From CBDCFV01 sp965203835 (GTDB lineage Bacteria > Chloroflexota > Dehalococcoidia > Lucifugimonadales > UBA3495), in NCBI GenBank assembly GCA_965203835.1, contig OZ241919.1, positions 1,240,001 through 1,304,000 on the forward strand: 64,000 nucleotides of DNA, given 5' to 3'. Below are positions 26,717 through 35,611 of the stretch, piece after piece. A program made the position numbers and the translations under genes. How positions within the stretch are numbered: the first letter of the stretch is position 1; each line of letters opens with the position of its first letter. The notes beneath the pieces are model-generated. The model made no database searches. It saw nothing but the letters and a program-made list of their open reading frames with translations, and was not told where the DNA came from.

Positions 26717-26734
26717 TTCCCGCGCAGGCGGGAA
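26717..26734. repeat. Palindromic repeat in leader of the NHL gene
   Basis: TTCCCGC (26717-26723), loop GCAG, GCGGGAA (26728-26734), followed by ACTCGCCGAGGGCAAGC and the ribosome binding region of the gene at 26767. Almost the same sequence and layout as 194-211. Confidence 0.7.
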
Positions 26735-26766
26735 ACTCGCCGAGGGCAAGCTTAGCGAGGTATTCT

Positions 26767-27804
26767 ATGGTAACGGAAGTTGCTCCATCAATAATGTTCG
26801 AATACAGCCATACCATCGGACGCCAGGAAGTCCGCAATGGCAACGGGTTCTTCAACCCGGTGGCGATAACCAGCGACGCCGACGGCTTGTTGTACGTCCT
26901 GAGCCGCGGCACCGAGACCCCGGCCTTCTACCCCTGCAAACGCATCACCGTCTGCACCGTGGACGAGGAGCTTATACGGGACTTCGGGTTCAAGGTCCCC
27001 CCGGAAGAAGCCTCCCCCGATGCTGTTGACGGCGCTTTCTTCTGGCCCACGTCCGTAGCGGTCGACAGCCAGGGCAATGTCTATGGCTCCGACGAATGCC
27101 TCCAGCGGATCTCCATCTGGGACAAAAACGGAGAGTGGGTTGGCAAGTGGGGCGTCGTGGGCGACGGCGACGGAGAGTTCAACCGCCCGTCAGGCATCGC
27201 CTTTGACAAGGACGACAACCTCTACATGGTCGACAGCCTGAACCACCGGGTGCAGGTGTTCACCAAGGACGGCAAGTTCATCCGCAAGTGGGGATCCCAG
27301 GGCGACGGCGACGGCCAGTTCAATTACCCTTGGGGCATAGAGATTGACCAGGACTCCAACGTATACGTGGCCGACTGGCATAACGACCGCATCCAGAAGT
27401 TCTCCTCCGACGGACAGTTCCTGATGAAGTTCGGGACATCCGGCAAAGGAGACGGCGAGTTCAACCGGCCCACCGGCGTCGCCGTGGACCGGGACGGCGT
27501 CATCTACGTTGCCGACTACAACAACGACCGGTTGCAAGTGTTCGACGCCGAAGGCAACTACCTGACTCAACTGGAAGGGTCGGCCACTCTCTCCAAGTGG
27601 GGCAGAGAACGGGTCATGCTGGACCCCGTGGCGGTCAAGGGCAGGGCCGCTGCCCAGGGCCTGTACGAACGGGAGAAGCTGTTCCGGGGGCCCATTGGGG
27701 TTGAAGTGGACAACGAGGACCGCGTACTCGTGGTGGAAGTCGCCACTCACCGCGTCCAGGTGTTCCAGAAGCAGACCCCCATGTTCCAGGGAGGTCTTCT
27801 GTAG
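26767..27804 (+). CDS. NHL-repeat beta-propeller protein
   Basis: 345-aa protein built of NHL repeats: recurrent units of the form WGxxGDGDGEFNRPxGIAxDxDDNxYVxDxxNHRVQVF occur about five times between residues 85 and 260. This gives a six-bladed propeller, usually a ligand-binding or scaffold surface. No signal peptide is visible from the chosen ATG at 26767 (GCGAGGT upstream); the frame stays open to 26656 but that part is repeat DNA. A terminator follows. Role unknown. Confidence 0.85.
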   Translation: MVTEVAPSIMFEYSHTIGRQEVRNGNGFFNPVAITSDADGLLYVLSRGTETPAFYPCKRITVCTVDEELIRDFGFKVPPEEASPDAVDGAFFWPTSVAVDSQGNVYGSDECLQRISIWDKNGEWVGKWGVVGDGDGEFNRPSGIAFDKDDNLYMVDSLNHRVQVFTKDGKFIRKWGSQGDGDGQFNYPWGIEIDQDSNVYVADWHNDRIQKFSSDGQFLMKFGTSGKGDGEFNRPTGVAVDRDGVIYVADYNNDRLQVFDAEGNYLTQLEGSATLSKWGRERVMLDPVAVKGRAAAQGLYEREKLFRGPIGVEVDNEDRVLVVEVATHRVQVFQKQTPMFQGGLL

Positions 27805-27843
27805 CCACCCTGGAAAAACCAATCGTTTTTCAAGGCCAGGAAC

Positions 27844-27880
27844 AGGCCGGGCGGCGCGCCATTGCTACCCGGCCTTTTTT
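27844..27880 (+). terminator. Rho-independent terminator
   Basis: AGGCCGGG (27844-27851) pairs with CCCGGCCT (27868-27875), followed by TTTTT to 27880. Ends the NHL transcript. Confidence 0.85.
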
Positions 27881-27966
27881 CTAACCTTCCCCACTTTCGT
27901 TGACCCGTATCCGGGGATCGTCCCGATGGCATTCCCTGAAGAACTTGAGGACCGGCAGGTGACAGC

Positions 27967-28809
27967 GTGAGCCACGCAGACCGCATCCTTGAAGGCGCTC
28001 TGGACATCCACGTCCACTTCGCACCCGACCCGCGGGTGGAACGGAGGGGGAGCGCTGTAGAGATCGCCACGCAGGCCCGCGACATGGGAATGCGGGGGCT
28101 GGTGCTCAAGAGCCACGAGTACCCCACGCACCCGGTGGCTTACACCGTCAGCGAAGTGGTGCCTGGCATTACTCTTATCGGCGGTATCGCGTTGGACGTA
28201 GAAGTGGGCGGCCTGAACCCCATGGCGGTGGAAAGCACCGCCAGGATGGGAGGCCGCGTCGTGTGGATGCCGACCCATTCGGCCAAGGCCGACCGTCAAT
28301 ACAGGGGCCTCAGCGGCGGCATCAGCATACTGGGCGACAACAAGCGGCTCGTACCCGAGGTATACGCCATCCTGGAACTGATCAAGTCTCACGATATGGT
28401 GCTGGCCACCGGGCATCTTTCCACTGAGGAGAGCATGACGCTGGTGTCCGAGGCACGTAATCTGGGCATCCAGCGGATGGTGGTGACCCGTGCCACCACC
28501 ATGGCCTTCCGTACCGGTATCACGCTTGAAGACATGAAGACCCTGGCGTCCATGGGGGCCTACATCGAGCACTGCCTCCACGTTATGATGCCGCTGACCT
28601 ACCGCATGCCCCCCAAGGAGTTGGTTGAGACCATCACCTCCATAGGCACGGAACACTGCATCGTAAGCTCCGACTTCGGCCAAGACTACCACCCAATGCC
28701 CGCCGAAGGTATGCGCATGGGCATCGCCACTCTCCTCCAAGCCGGGCTGGAAGAGGTCGAGGTGGGTATGTTGGTGAAAGACAACCCATCGCGGCTGATG
28801 GGCCTTTAA
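27967..28809 (+). CDS. DUF6282-like metal-dependent hydrolase-fold protein
   Basis: 280-aa protein starting with GTG. It has an HxH near the N-terminus (LDIHVHFAPDPR), further histidines in KSHEYPTHP and ATGHLSTEE, and a C-terminal SSDFGQ that could supply the metal Asp. This is the outline of a small amidohydrolase/PHP-like TIM barrel; by recall it fits DUF6282. Probably a cytoplasmic hydrolase or lyase; substrate unknown. An alternative is a decarboxylase of the ACMSD type. Confidence 0.78.
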   Translation: MSHADRILEGALDIHVHFAPDPRVERRGSAVEIATQARDMGMRGLVLKSHEYPTHPVAYTVSEVVPGITLIGGIALDVEVGGLNPMAVESTARMGGRVVWMPTHSAKADRQYRGLSGGISILGDNKRLVPEVYAILELIKSHDMVLATGHLSTEESMTLVSEARNLGIQRMVVTRATTMAFRTGITLEDMKTLASMGAYIEHCLHVMMPLTYRMPPKELVETITSIGTEHCIVSSDFGQDYHPMPAEGMRMGIATLLQAGLEEVEVGMLVKDNPSRLMGL

Positions 28810-29004
28810 CCCGCTGCCTATCCTCCAACGATTCCTCCTTCTCCTGCTGCTTCCCCTCTCATAACCAGTCTTTTGGCCTTGGCACACTGCGCGCCGGTCG
28901 ATTCTGTGCAGGGGCTATTGCGAGCATAAAACCTCTTGGGCCATACCCAAACGATATGCGCCCGTAGCATTTGTTACATCAGTGCAAACATCATACATCG
29001 TTTG

Positions 29005-29016
29005 TGTTACGAATAC
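29005..29016. promoter_or_regulatory. Shared upstream element TGTTACGAATAC, copy 1
   Basis: The same 12 bases occur at 31382-31393. They lie 43 and 41 nt upstream of the respective TTGACA boxes, so they are candidate activator or repressor sites, or simply conserved by duplication. Confidence 0.45.
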
Positions 29017-29059
29017 CTATCATAGCGTGATCAGACCTTTAGCATATTTGAAGTATATA

Positions 29060-29089
29060 TTGACAATTATCGAAATAACCTGCTAGACT
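29060..29089 (+). promoter_or_regulatory. Promoter of first importer 3 binding protein
   Basis: TTGACA (29060-29065), 18-nt spacer, TAGACT (29084-29089), then CGCGCCAATTGAGG. Conserved nearly base for base at 31435-31464. Confidence 0.65.
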
Positions 29090-29158
29090 TTCGCGCCAAT
29101 TGAGGATTGTTCATCCCAAGATAGCAGTACTCCTTAACGCACGTACGGAGGTAAAAAC

Positions 29159-31132
29159 ATGTCCATCCACCCCCTTGGCGTAAAACTACCGGTGTTTCTG
29201 GCGCTGTTGTTCACGGTCGCGGTCATCGCGGCCTGCGGCGGCACGGCCCCAGCTGAACCGGTAGTAGTAGAGAAAGAGGTCATCAAGGAAGTCCCCAAGG
29301 AAATCGTGGTAGAAAAGGAAGTCATCAAAGAAGTCCCCAAAGAGGTAGTCGTCGAGAAGGAAGTCGTCAAAGAGGTCGAAGTAGTCAAAGAGGTCATCAA
29401 GGAAGTCATCGTCAACCCCCAGGCCAGCGCTGAAGAGGTCTCGGGCGGAATGGGCGGTCTGGAGGGATACCCGGTGGCAGGCCAGGACGGCGTGCCGGCC
29501 GACGCCAGCAAGCTGACCATCGCCGTTGATAGCTGGGGGGTCAGCGACATCAACCCCTGGACCATAAGCAGCGTCCAATTCCTGCAGGACCTGTTCAATG
29601 GCACGTTGATGCGCCAGAGCCCGGATGGCAATCTGGCTCCTTATTGGGTAGCGTCTTACGAGCTGGCGGAAGACAGCATTACCTATCACCTGCACCCCGA
29701 CGCCAAGTTCCAGGACGGCTCCCCGGCCGATGCCCAGGCCCTCAAGGACAACTTTGACGCTATGGCCGGCTACTCGGACATAGCACAGTACGGCTATGAC
29801 AAGCCCCCCTACAACCGGGGCAGGATCAAGTCCTGTTGCGCGAGCTTCGAGGTCATCAGTCCCACCGAGGTCTACGTTAAGACCAATGGCCCCCAGCCTA
29901 CGGTCAACGCCATCATCGGCGGCCACGGCTACCACTCGTTCTGGTACGGGAACCCGAACGTGATCCGTCAGGGTCTGGATACCTACTTGAAGGACCCCTC
30001 CGGTTTCGGCCCGTTCCGGCTGACCCAGTGGGACGCCGGAAACCGCGCCGTGTTGGAACGGTGGGACGACTACTGGGCCGACTATCCTTGGTACCACAAG
30101 CCCCAGTACAAGGACCTTGAGGTCCTGACCACCGCCGACCACGCCGCCCGCTACGCTCTGCTTGCCAGCCAGCAGGTGGACATGGTCTACAACATCCCAT
30201 GGCCAATCGCCAAGGACCTTGCCCGGTCCGAAAACTTCCAGCGCGGCGTCAACCCCGGCAATGGGGACCGCATCTGGACGCAGACCTACCAAGCCAACGG
30301 AATGCTGGGCATGACCTTTGCGCTGCCTCATCGCCAGAGGAACACTAGTGAGCGGTGGCCCGAGGGCAGTGTCGACGACGCCGGCGTTCCCATCAAGGCT
30401 TACACCTTCCCTGATGGATACGAGGACGACCCCACGCTGGACGTTCTGGTCCGCCGAGCTTTGAATCTGGCTATAGACAAGGTGGCCATATCCGAGGGGC
30501 CGCATTTCGGATTCTCACACCCGTCCGGGTCAATATTCAGCGCGGGCACCTTCGGCTCCAGGGACGAGGTGGTATTTAACCCGACGCCCTACGACCCGGA
30601 AGAGGCCAAGAGGCTTCTCACTGAGGCCGGCTATCCTGATGGCTTCGAGATACAGGGCCACTTCGGCCAGTTCGCCGGCCGGCCGGGCATCCCGGAAGCC
30701 GCCGACGCCATCGCCAGCTATTGGAAGGACATCGGAGTGACCGTCTCTTGGCAGGAGCACGACCCATCCGACTTCGTAAAGGGGTTCCGGGCCGGCAACC
30801 TGTCGTGGGTGCAAGTATCCCTGCCCACTTTCGGACGGCAGGAACATGCTTCCCTTAGGGTCATCAGCAGCTACCACTCTACCGGAAGCTACCAGCACGC
30901 GAACAACGAAGAGACGACCGCCCTGAAGCACGAAGTGCTTCGTACCATCCCGGAAGACGACCAGAAGAGGATTTTGGCGGAGATCGAGGACAAGGTCCTG
31001 GCCATGGAGGAGACCTTCCCGCTCTACGGCATGTCGCTGGTGATGGGCTACACCGACCGGGTGATCGCTCACCCCACGGTCGAGCACTCCCCTCACTTCA
31101 AGCACTTGGAACTGATCCTGCTGAAGGACTAG
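29159..31132 (+). CDS. ABC importer solute-binding lipoprotein (family 5), importer 3 copy A
   Basis: Lipid-anchored binding protein, 657 aa. Lipobox VAVIAAC (Cys about 24) is followed by a stalk of VVEKEVIKEVPKE repeats (about 34-82) and an SBP_bac_5 domain beginning KLTIAVDSWGVSDINPWTISSVQ. ACGGAGG precedes the ATG. The gene at 31536 encodes a protein of the same length and very high identity. Ligand unknown; the DINPW start differs from classical dipeptide-binding proteins. A long reverse-strand frame here is a shadow. Confidence 0.93.
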   Translation: MSIHPLGVKLPVFLALLFTVAVIAACGGTAPAEPVVVEKEVIKEVPKEIVVEKEVIKEVPKEVVVEKEVVKEVEVVKEVIKEVIVNPQASAEEVSGGMGGLEGYPVAGQDGVPADASKLTIAVDSWGVSDINPWTISSVQFLQDLFNGTLMRQSPDGNLAPYWVASYELAEDSITYHLHPDAKFQDGSPADAQALKDNFDAMAGYSDIAQYGYDKPPYNRGRIKSCCASFEVISPTEVYVKTNGPQPTVNAIIGGHGYHSFWYGNPNVIRQGLDTYLKDPSGFGPFRLTQWDAGNRAVLERWDDYWADYPWYHKPQYKDLEVLTTADHAARYALLASQQVDMVYNIPWPIAKDLARSENFQRGVNPGNGDRIWTQTYQANGMLGMTFALPHRQRNTSERWPEGSVDDAGVPIKAYTFPDGYEDDPTLDVLVRRALNLAIDKVAISEGPHFGFSHPSGSIFSAGTFGSRDEVVFNPTPYDPEEAKRLLTEAGYPDGFEIQGHFGQFAGRPGIPEAADAIASYWKDIGVTVSWQEHDPSDFVKGFRAGNLSWVQVSLPTFGRQEHASLRVISSYHSTGSYQHANNEETTALKHEVLRTIPEDDQKRILAEIEDKVLAMEETFPLYGMSLVMGYTDRVIAHPTVEHSPHFKHLELILLKD

Positions 31133-31176
31133 CCAACACCCAAGACGGTCATACTGGACCAATTCAGGATTAAAGC

Positions 31177-31217
31177 CATGTCATTCGGCCCCGACGATGT
31201 CGGGGCCGAATGACATG
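31177..31217 (+). terminator. Perfect 19-bp hairpin after copy A
   Basis: Arms 31177-31195 and 31199-31217 are perfectly complementary with a GAT loop (core GGCCCCGAC/GTCGGGGCC). No T-run follows. Probably shields the 3' end of the copy A mRNA or acts as a terminator with help. Confidence 0.65.
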
Positions 31218-31535
31218 CGCTACCTCACCGAAAAGCAGGCGGGCGGCCAATTCCTAAGCAACATTTTCTTCGCAACGAATCTGATTGGCATTATTGCTTA
31301 CTGATTAACAACAACTGTTCATCGATAACAAGACTAAATCGTCTTAGAAGCTGCGTAATTATAGCCACTCTGCAACATATTTGTTACGAATACTGGTCAT
31401 TCGGTAGCGCAGAATGCAAAATGGGGCAGGTTTATTGACAATAATCAAAACAACCTGATAGACTTTTGCGCCAATTGAGGCGCATACAATCCCAGGCTGC
31501 ACTAGTCCAAGAACGAGGAAATGGAGGCAACAAGC
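31218..31535. other. Intergenic region between paralogous binding-protein genes
   Basis: No gene. AT-rich from about 31255. Contains the second TGTTACGAATAC element (31382-31393) and the second copy of the promoter. Confidence 0.6.
31435..31464 (+). promoter_or_regulatory. Promoter of second importer 3 binding protein
   Basis: TTGACA (31435-31440), 18-nt spacer, TAGACT (31459-31464), followed by the same GCGCCAATTGAGG leader as copy A. Confidence 0.65.
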
Positions 31536-33509
31536 ATGGCAATACGCTGGCTCACCCTCAGACTCCCCGTATTCCTGGCGCTATCGCTCATCCTGGCAAT
31601 CATCGTAGCCTGCGGCGGCACGGCTCCGGCAGAGCCTGTGGTCGTGGAAAAAGAGGTAATCAAGGAAGTCCCTAAAGAAATCGTAGTGGAAAAGGAAGTC
31701 ATCAAAGAGGTCCCCAAAGAGGTAGTCGTTGAGAAGGAAGTTGTCAAAGAGGTAGTCGTTGAGAAGGAGATCATCAAAGAGGTCCTCGTAAACCCTCAAG
31801 CGGCAGCGGAAGACGCTTCGGGCGTCATCGACAACCTCGAGGGTTTCCCCAAAGCGGGTGAAGGAGGGGTGCCTGCTGAGGCCAGCAAGCTGACCATTGC
31901 CGTGGACAGTTGGGGAGTCAGCGACATCAACCCCTGGACCATAAGCAGCGTCCAGTTCCTGCAGGACCTGTTCAACGGCACGTTGATGCGCCAGAGTCCC
32001 AATGGGACCCTGGCCCCCTACTGGGTCACCTCCTACAACCTGACGGAGGATGGCATCACCTACCACCTCAACCCCGATGCCAAGTTCCAGGATGGCTCCC
32101 CGGCCGATGCCCAGGCCCTTAAAGACAACCTGGACGCCATCGCCGGATATTCTGACATCGCACAGTACGGCTACGATAAGCCCCCCTATCACCGTGGCCG
32201 GATCAAGTCTTGTTGCGAAAGCTTCGAAGTAATCAGCCCCACAGAGCTGTACGTCAAGACCAAGGGACCTAAGCCCCTTATCAACGCTGAAATCGGCGGG
32301 CATGGGTACCACGGCATATGGTACGGCAACCCTGACAGGATTCGGGAAGGACTGGATGCCTACCTGAAGGACCCGTCTGGGTACGGGCCGTTCAAGCTGG
32401 TCCAGTGGGATGCCGGAAACCGCGCCGTGCTCGAACGGTGGGACGGCTACTGGGCCGACTATCCCTGGTATCACAAGCCCCAGTACAAGGACCTGGAAGT
32501 CTTGACCACTGCCGACCACGCCGCGCGCTACGCTCTTCTTGCCAGCCGACAGGTTGACATGGTCTACAACATCCCCTGGCCCATCGCAAAGGACTTGGTC
32601 CGCTCCGAGGCCTTCACCCGGGGCGTCAACCCCGGCAAGGGTGACGACATCTGGACGCAGACCTACCAAGCCAACGGTATGCTGGGCATGACCTTCGCGC
32701 TGCCGCACCGGATGAAGAACACCGTGGAAAAGTGGCCGGAGGGCAGCGTCGACGAGGGTGGCGTAGTAATCAAGCCTTACACCTTCCCTGACGGCTTCGA
32801 AAACGATCCCACGCTGGACGTTCGAGTACGCAGGGCTTTGAACCTGGCCATAGACAAGGTAGCGATATCCGAGGGGCCGCACTTCGGCTTCTCTCATCCG
32901 TCCGGCTCCATCTACAGCGCGGGCACCTTCGGCTCCCGGGACGAAGTCGTCCACAACCCCACCCCTTACGACCCGGATGAAGCCAAGCGGCTTCTGGCTG
33001 AGGCGGGCTACGCCGACGGCTTTGAGATTCAGGGCCACTTTGGCCAGTTCGCCGGCAGGCCTGGAATCCCGGAGGCCGCCGACGCCATAGCCAGCTACTG
33101 GAAGGACATCGGAGTGACCGTCTCCTGGCAGGAACACGACCCCTCCGACTTTGTGAAGGGTTTCCGGGCGGGCAGGCTGTCGTGGGTGCAGGTGTCTTTG
33201 CCCACCTTTGGGCGCCAGGAACACGCTTCGCGGCGGGTTGTCAGCAGCTACCATTCCACCGGCACCTATCAACACCCCCACACTGACGAAACGACGGCTC
33301 TAACCCACGAGGTGCTCCGCACGATACCCGAAGATGAACAAAAGCGTATGCTGGCAGAGATTGAGGACAGAGTGCTTGCCTTGGAGGAGATATTCCCTCT
33401 CTACGGCATGTCACTGGTGATGGGTTACACCGACAGGGTGATTTCGCACCCGACGGTGGAGAATTCTCCCCACTTCAAGCACTTGGAGTTGATCCTTCTG
33501 AAAGACTAG
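31536..33509 (+). CDS. ABC importer solute-binding lipoprotein (family 5), importer 3 copy B
   Basis: Paralogue of 29159-31132, 657 aa from the ATG at 31536. That start is preferred over the ATG at 31521 because GGAGG sits 9 nt before it, as in copy A, and it gives equal length. Lipobox ILAIIVAC, a VVEKEVIKEVPKE stalk, and the same SBP_bac_5 domain. Differences cluster in the stalk, the region around GGHGYHGIWYGNPDRI and a few surface positions, so ligand range may have shifted slightly. A hairpin and the permease genes follow. Confidence 0.93.
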   Translation: MAIRWLTLRLPVFLALSLILAIIVACGGTAPAEPVVVEKEVIKEVPKEIVVEKEVIKEVPKEVVVEKEVVKEVVVEKEIIKEVLVNPQAAAEDASGVIDNLEGFPKAGEGGVPAEASKLTIAVDSWGVSDINPWTISSVQFLQDLFNGTLMRQSPNGTLAPYWVTSYNLTEDGITYHLNPDAKFQDGSPADAQALKDNLDAIAGYSDIAQYGYDKPPYHRGRIKSCCESFEVISPTELYVKTKGPKPLINAEIGGHGYHGIWYGNPDRIREGLDAYLKDPSGYGPFKLVQWDAGNRAVLERWDGYWADYPWYHKPQYKDLEVLTTADHAARYALLASRQVDMVYNIPWPIAKDLVRSEAFTRGVNPGKGDDIWTQTYQANGMLGMTFALPHRMKNTVEKWPEGSVDEGGVVIKPYTFPDGFENDPTLDVRVRRALNLAIDKVAISEGPHFGFSHPSGSIYSAGTFGSRDEVVHNPTPYDPDEAKRLLAEAGYADGFEIQGHFGQFAGRPGIPEAADAIASYWKDIGVTVSWQEHDPSDFVKGFRAGRLSWVQVSLPTFGRQEHASRRVVSSYHSTGTYQHPHTDETTALTHEVLRTIPEDEQKRMLAEIEDRVLALEEIFPLYGMSLVMGYTDRVISHPTVENSPHFKHLELILLKD

Positions 33510-33569
33510 TTGCCGTCCAGACCCGCTACGCGGGATAATATCTGGAGTACGGTCAAAGACTGGAATATA

Positions 33570-33596
33570 CTCGGCCTCGATGATTTCGAGGCCGAG
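33570..33596 (+). terminator. Stem-loop between copy B and permease
   Basis: CTCGGCCTCGA (33570-33580), loop TGATT, TCGAGGCCGAG (33586-33596). No T-run; the position matches the hairpin at 5408 in importer 1. Confidence 0.6.
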
Positions 33597-33667
33597 ATTG
33601 GTGACTAAAAGACCCGTCCGGATTCCACATACCCGTGTCGGTTACGGGTAAGATCAAGGAGCAAGAT

Positions 33668-34600
33668 TTGGGAAGTTACATCATCCGGCGGACAGCGCAA
33701 GCGGTTATAACTCTCTGGTTGATTACCTTGGCCGTGTTTTTCGTGCTGCGGATAGCCGGGGGCAACCCCATTGAGTACATGTTGCCCGAGGACGCCACTG
33801 CCCAGGACGAAATAGAGCTTACCCAGGCCTACGGGTTCGACAAGCCGCTTATCTACCAGTATTGGCTGTATAACAAGAAATTGCTCCGGGGTGACCTGGG
33901 CGAAGCGATGGGATGGGACAAGCGTCCCGCCGTGGACGTGGTGCTGGAGCGGGTGCCCGCCTCCCTGCAACTGGGCGGCGCCGCGCTCCTGTTCGCCATA
34001 ATCGTGGGCGTCACCATGGGAGCCGTTTCGGCCTCCAAGCCCGACTCTCTTTTCGACCGGTTCGGGAGGGTCATGGCCATCACCGCCCAATCAATGCCCA
34101 TCTTCTGGGTGGGCATACTTATGATACTGCTGTTCAGCGTCTATCTTGGGTGGCTCCCCAGCGCGGGCGGGCTGGACCGGTTAGGTCCCAAGGGCATCAT
34201 TCTGCCGGGACTGTCCCTGGGGTTCTTCCTTATCGCGTCCCACATGCGGATAACCCGCTCCACCATGCTGGAGGTGCTGGAGTCCGACTACATCAAGATG
34301 GTCCGGGCCAAGGGGCTTCCGCACCGCATGGTCATCTGGAAGCACGCCTTCAAGAACGCGGCCATTCCGGTGTTCACCCTGTTTTTCGTAAACTTCGCCG
34401 GACTGATTTCCGGCGCGGTCATCACCGAGACCATCTTCTCATGGCCCGGTGTGGGCCGCTTGCTGGTGGACTCGCTCATTCTGCGGGACTTCCCGACTAC
34501 CCAGGCGGTGATTTTCTTCTCCGCCGCTTTCATCCTGGTGGTCAATGTTTTCGTCGACGTTATGTATGCGTGGCTCGACCCGCGCATTCGGGTGACTTAG
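33668..34600 (+). CDS. Peptide-type ABC importer permease (DppB-like), importer 3
   Basis: Inner-membrane permease, 310 aa, DppB family. The start is read as TTG at 33668: AAGGAG lies 6 nt upstream, and translation then begins GSYIIRRTAQAVITL, the usual family N-terminus. A GTG at 33635 is open but lacks a binding site. Coupling motif ESDYIKMVRAKGLPH and the LDPRIRVT tail are present. The gap between the first and second helices has a shorter loop than in importers 1 and 2. The partner permease follows after 18 nt. Confidence 0.9.
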   Translation: MGSYIIRRTAQAVITLWLITLAVFFVLRIAGGNPIEYMLPEDATAQDEIELTQAYGFDKPLIYQYWLYNKKLLRGDLGEAMGWDKRPAVDVVLERVPASLQLGGAALLFAIIVGVTMGAVSASKPDSLFDRFGRVMAITAQSMPIFWVGILMILLFSVYLGWLPSAGGLDRLGPKGIILPGLSLGFFLIASHMRITRSTMLEVLESDYIKMVRAKGLPHRMVIWKHAFKNAAIPVFTLFFVNFAGLISGAVITETIFSWPGVGRLLVDSLILRDFPTTQAVIFFSAAFILVVNVFVDVMYAWLDPRIRVT

Positions 34601-34618
34601 TAGAGGAGGGGTAAACTG

Positions 34619-35521
34619 ATGTTGCGAGGCGCAGCCGACGACGAACTTATCCTGCGTCGGCACCGGAGTATATCCAGTTTCCTGCCAACGCCGGTCCAGA
34701 GGGCCCAGGCCGTTATGCGCGGCGCGCCCAAGCTGTCGTTGATTTTCATAGCAATCGCTCTGATATTCTCGATCTTTGCCGGTTACATAGCCCCTTACGA
34801 TCCCATCAAAACGGATTTCGGCGCCATTCTTGCGCCTCCCAGTGGGGACTACTGGCTCGGAGCCGACAATCAGGGCCGGGACATCCTCAGCCGCATCATT
34901 CACGGGGCCAGAATCTCGGTGACGGTGGCCCTCGTAGCCGTCGGGATCGCGGCGTTCGTGGGAACGATTATCGCCCTTGCCGCCGGAGTGATGCGTGGCT
35001 GGGTGGACGTTGTCTTAATGCGGATTACCGATGGGTTCATGGCGCTGCCTTTCCTCATGGTCGCGCTGATGGTGGTCGCCCTGCTGGGCGCCAGCATCGT
35101 CAACGTGATACTGGTCATAGGGCTGCTGCGCTGGATGGGGTTCGCCCGCGTTCTGCGCGGCGAAGTGCTGAAACTGATGGAGATGGACTTCGTAAGGCTG
35201 GCCCACGTTGCCGGAGCCGGCAGGTTACGAATAATGGTCCGGCACATCTTCCCCAATATCATCAACACCCTGCTGGTGCTTACGACGCTGGAGGTGGGGC
35301 TGGCCGTTATCGCCGAGTCCTCCCTCAGCTTCCTGGGCTTGGGCGTGCCTCGGCCGGATCCCTCGTGGGGCAGCATGTTGCGCGACGCCCAGCAGTACAT
35401 CTACATCGCTTGGTGGTCGCCGGTGTTCGCCGGGCTGGCCATTACCCTGCTGGTAATGTCATGCAACCTGACCGGCGACTGGCTGCGGGACCGCACCGAC
35501 CCGACGCGCCGCCAGTTGTAA
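34619..35521 (+). CDS. Peptide-type ABC importer permease (DppC-like), importer 3
   Basis: Second permease, 300 aa, DppC family: LGADNQGRDILSRIIHGARIS, coupling motif MEMDFVRLAHVAGAG and tail GDWLRDRTDP. It departs from the usual LDPRLR ending (RTDPTRRQL). AGAGGAGGGG precedes the ATG. A strong terminator ends the operon. Confidence 0.92.
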   Translation: MLRGAADDELILRRHRSISSFLPTPVQRAQAVMRGAPKLSLIFIAIALIFSIFAGYIAPYDPIKTDFGAILAPPSGDYWLGADNQGRDILSRIIHGARISVTVALVAVGIAAFVGTIIALAAGVMRGWVDVVLMRITDGFMALPFLMVALMVVALLGASIVNVILVIGLLRWMGFARVLRGEVLKLMEMDFVRLAHVAGAGRLRIMVRHIFPNIINTLLVLTTLEVGLAVIAESSLSFLGLGVPRPDPSWGSMLRDAQQYIYIAWWSPVFAGLAITLLVMSCNLTGDWLRDRTDPTRRQL

Positions 35522-35548
35522 AAGACCCGGCAGGCACAGACTGTTCAA

Positions 35549-35588
35549 ATTGAAACGGGGCCGGAAATCCGGCCCCGTTTCAATTTTT
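35549..35588 (+). terminator. Strong Rho-independent terminator
   Basis: A 16-bp perfect stem (35549-35564 with 35569-35584, core AACGGGGCCGG/CCGGCCCCGTT), loop AAAT, then TTTT. It separates importer 3 from the convergent ATPase genes and may serve both strands. Confidence 0.88.
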
Positions 35589-35611
35589 GCCCTTGTTTGT
35601 AGTTCACCCAC

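Larger units (their letters stand above)
28810..29158. other. Intergenic region before importer 3
   Basis: No gene. The part from about 28960 is AT-rich and holds a shared TGTTACGAATAC element (29005-29016) and a promoter (29060-29089), both repeated before the paralogous gene at 31536. Confidence 0.6.

Noticed and set aside
31581..33281. 566-codon reverse-strand frame opposite binding protein copy B
   Set aside because: The equivalent frame opposite copy A is also open, as expected for duplicated DNA, but neither shows protein features.
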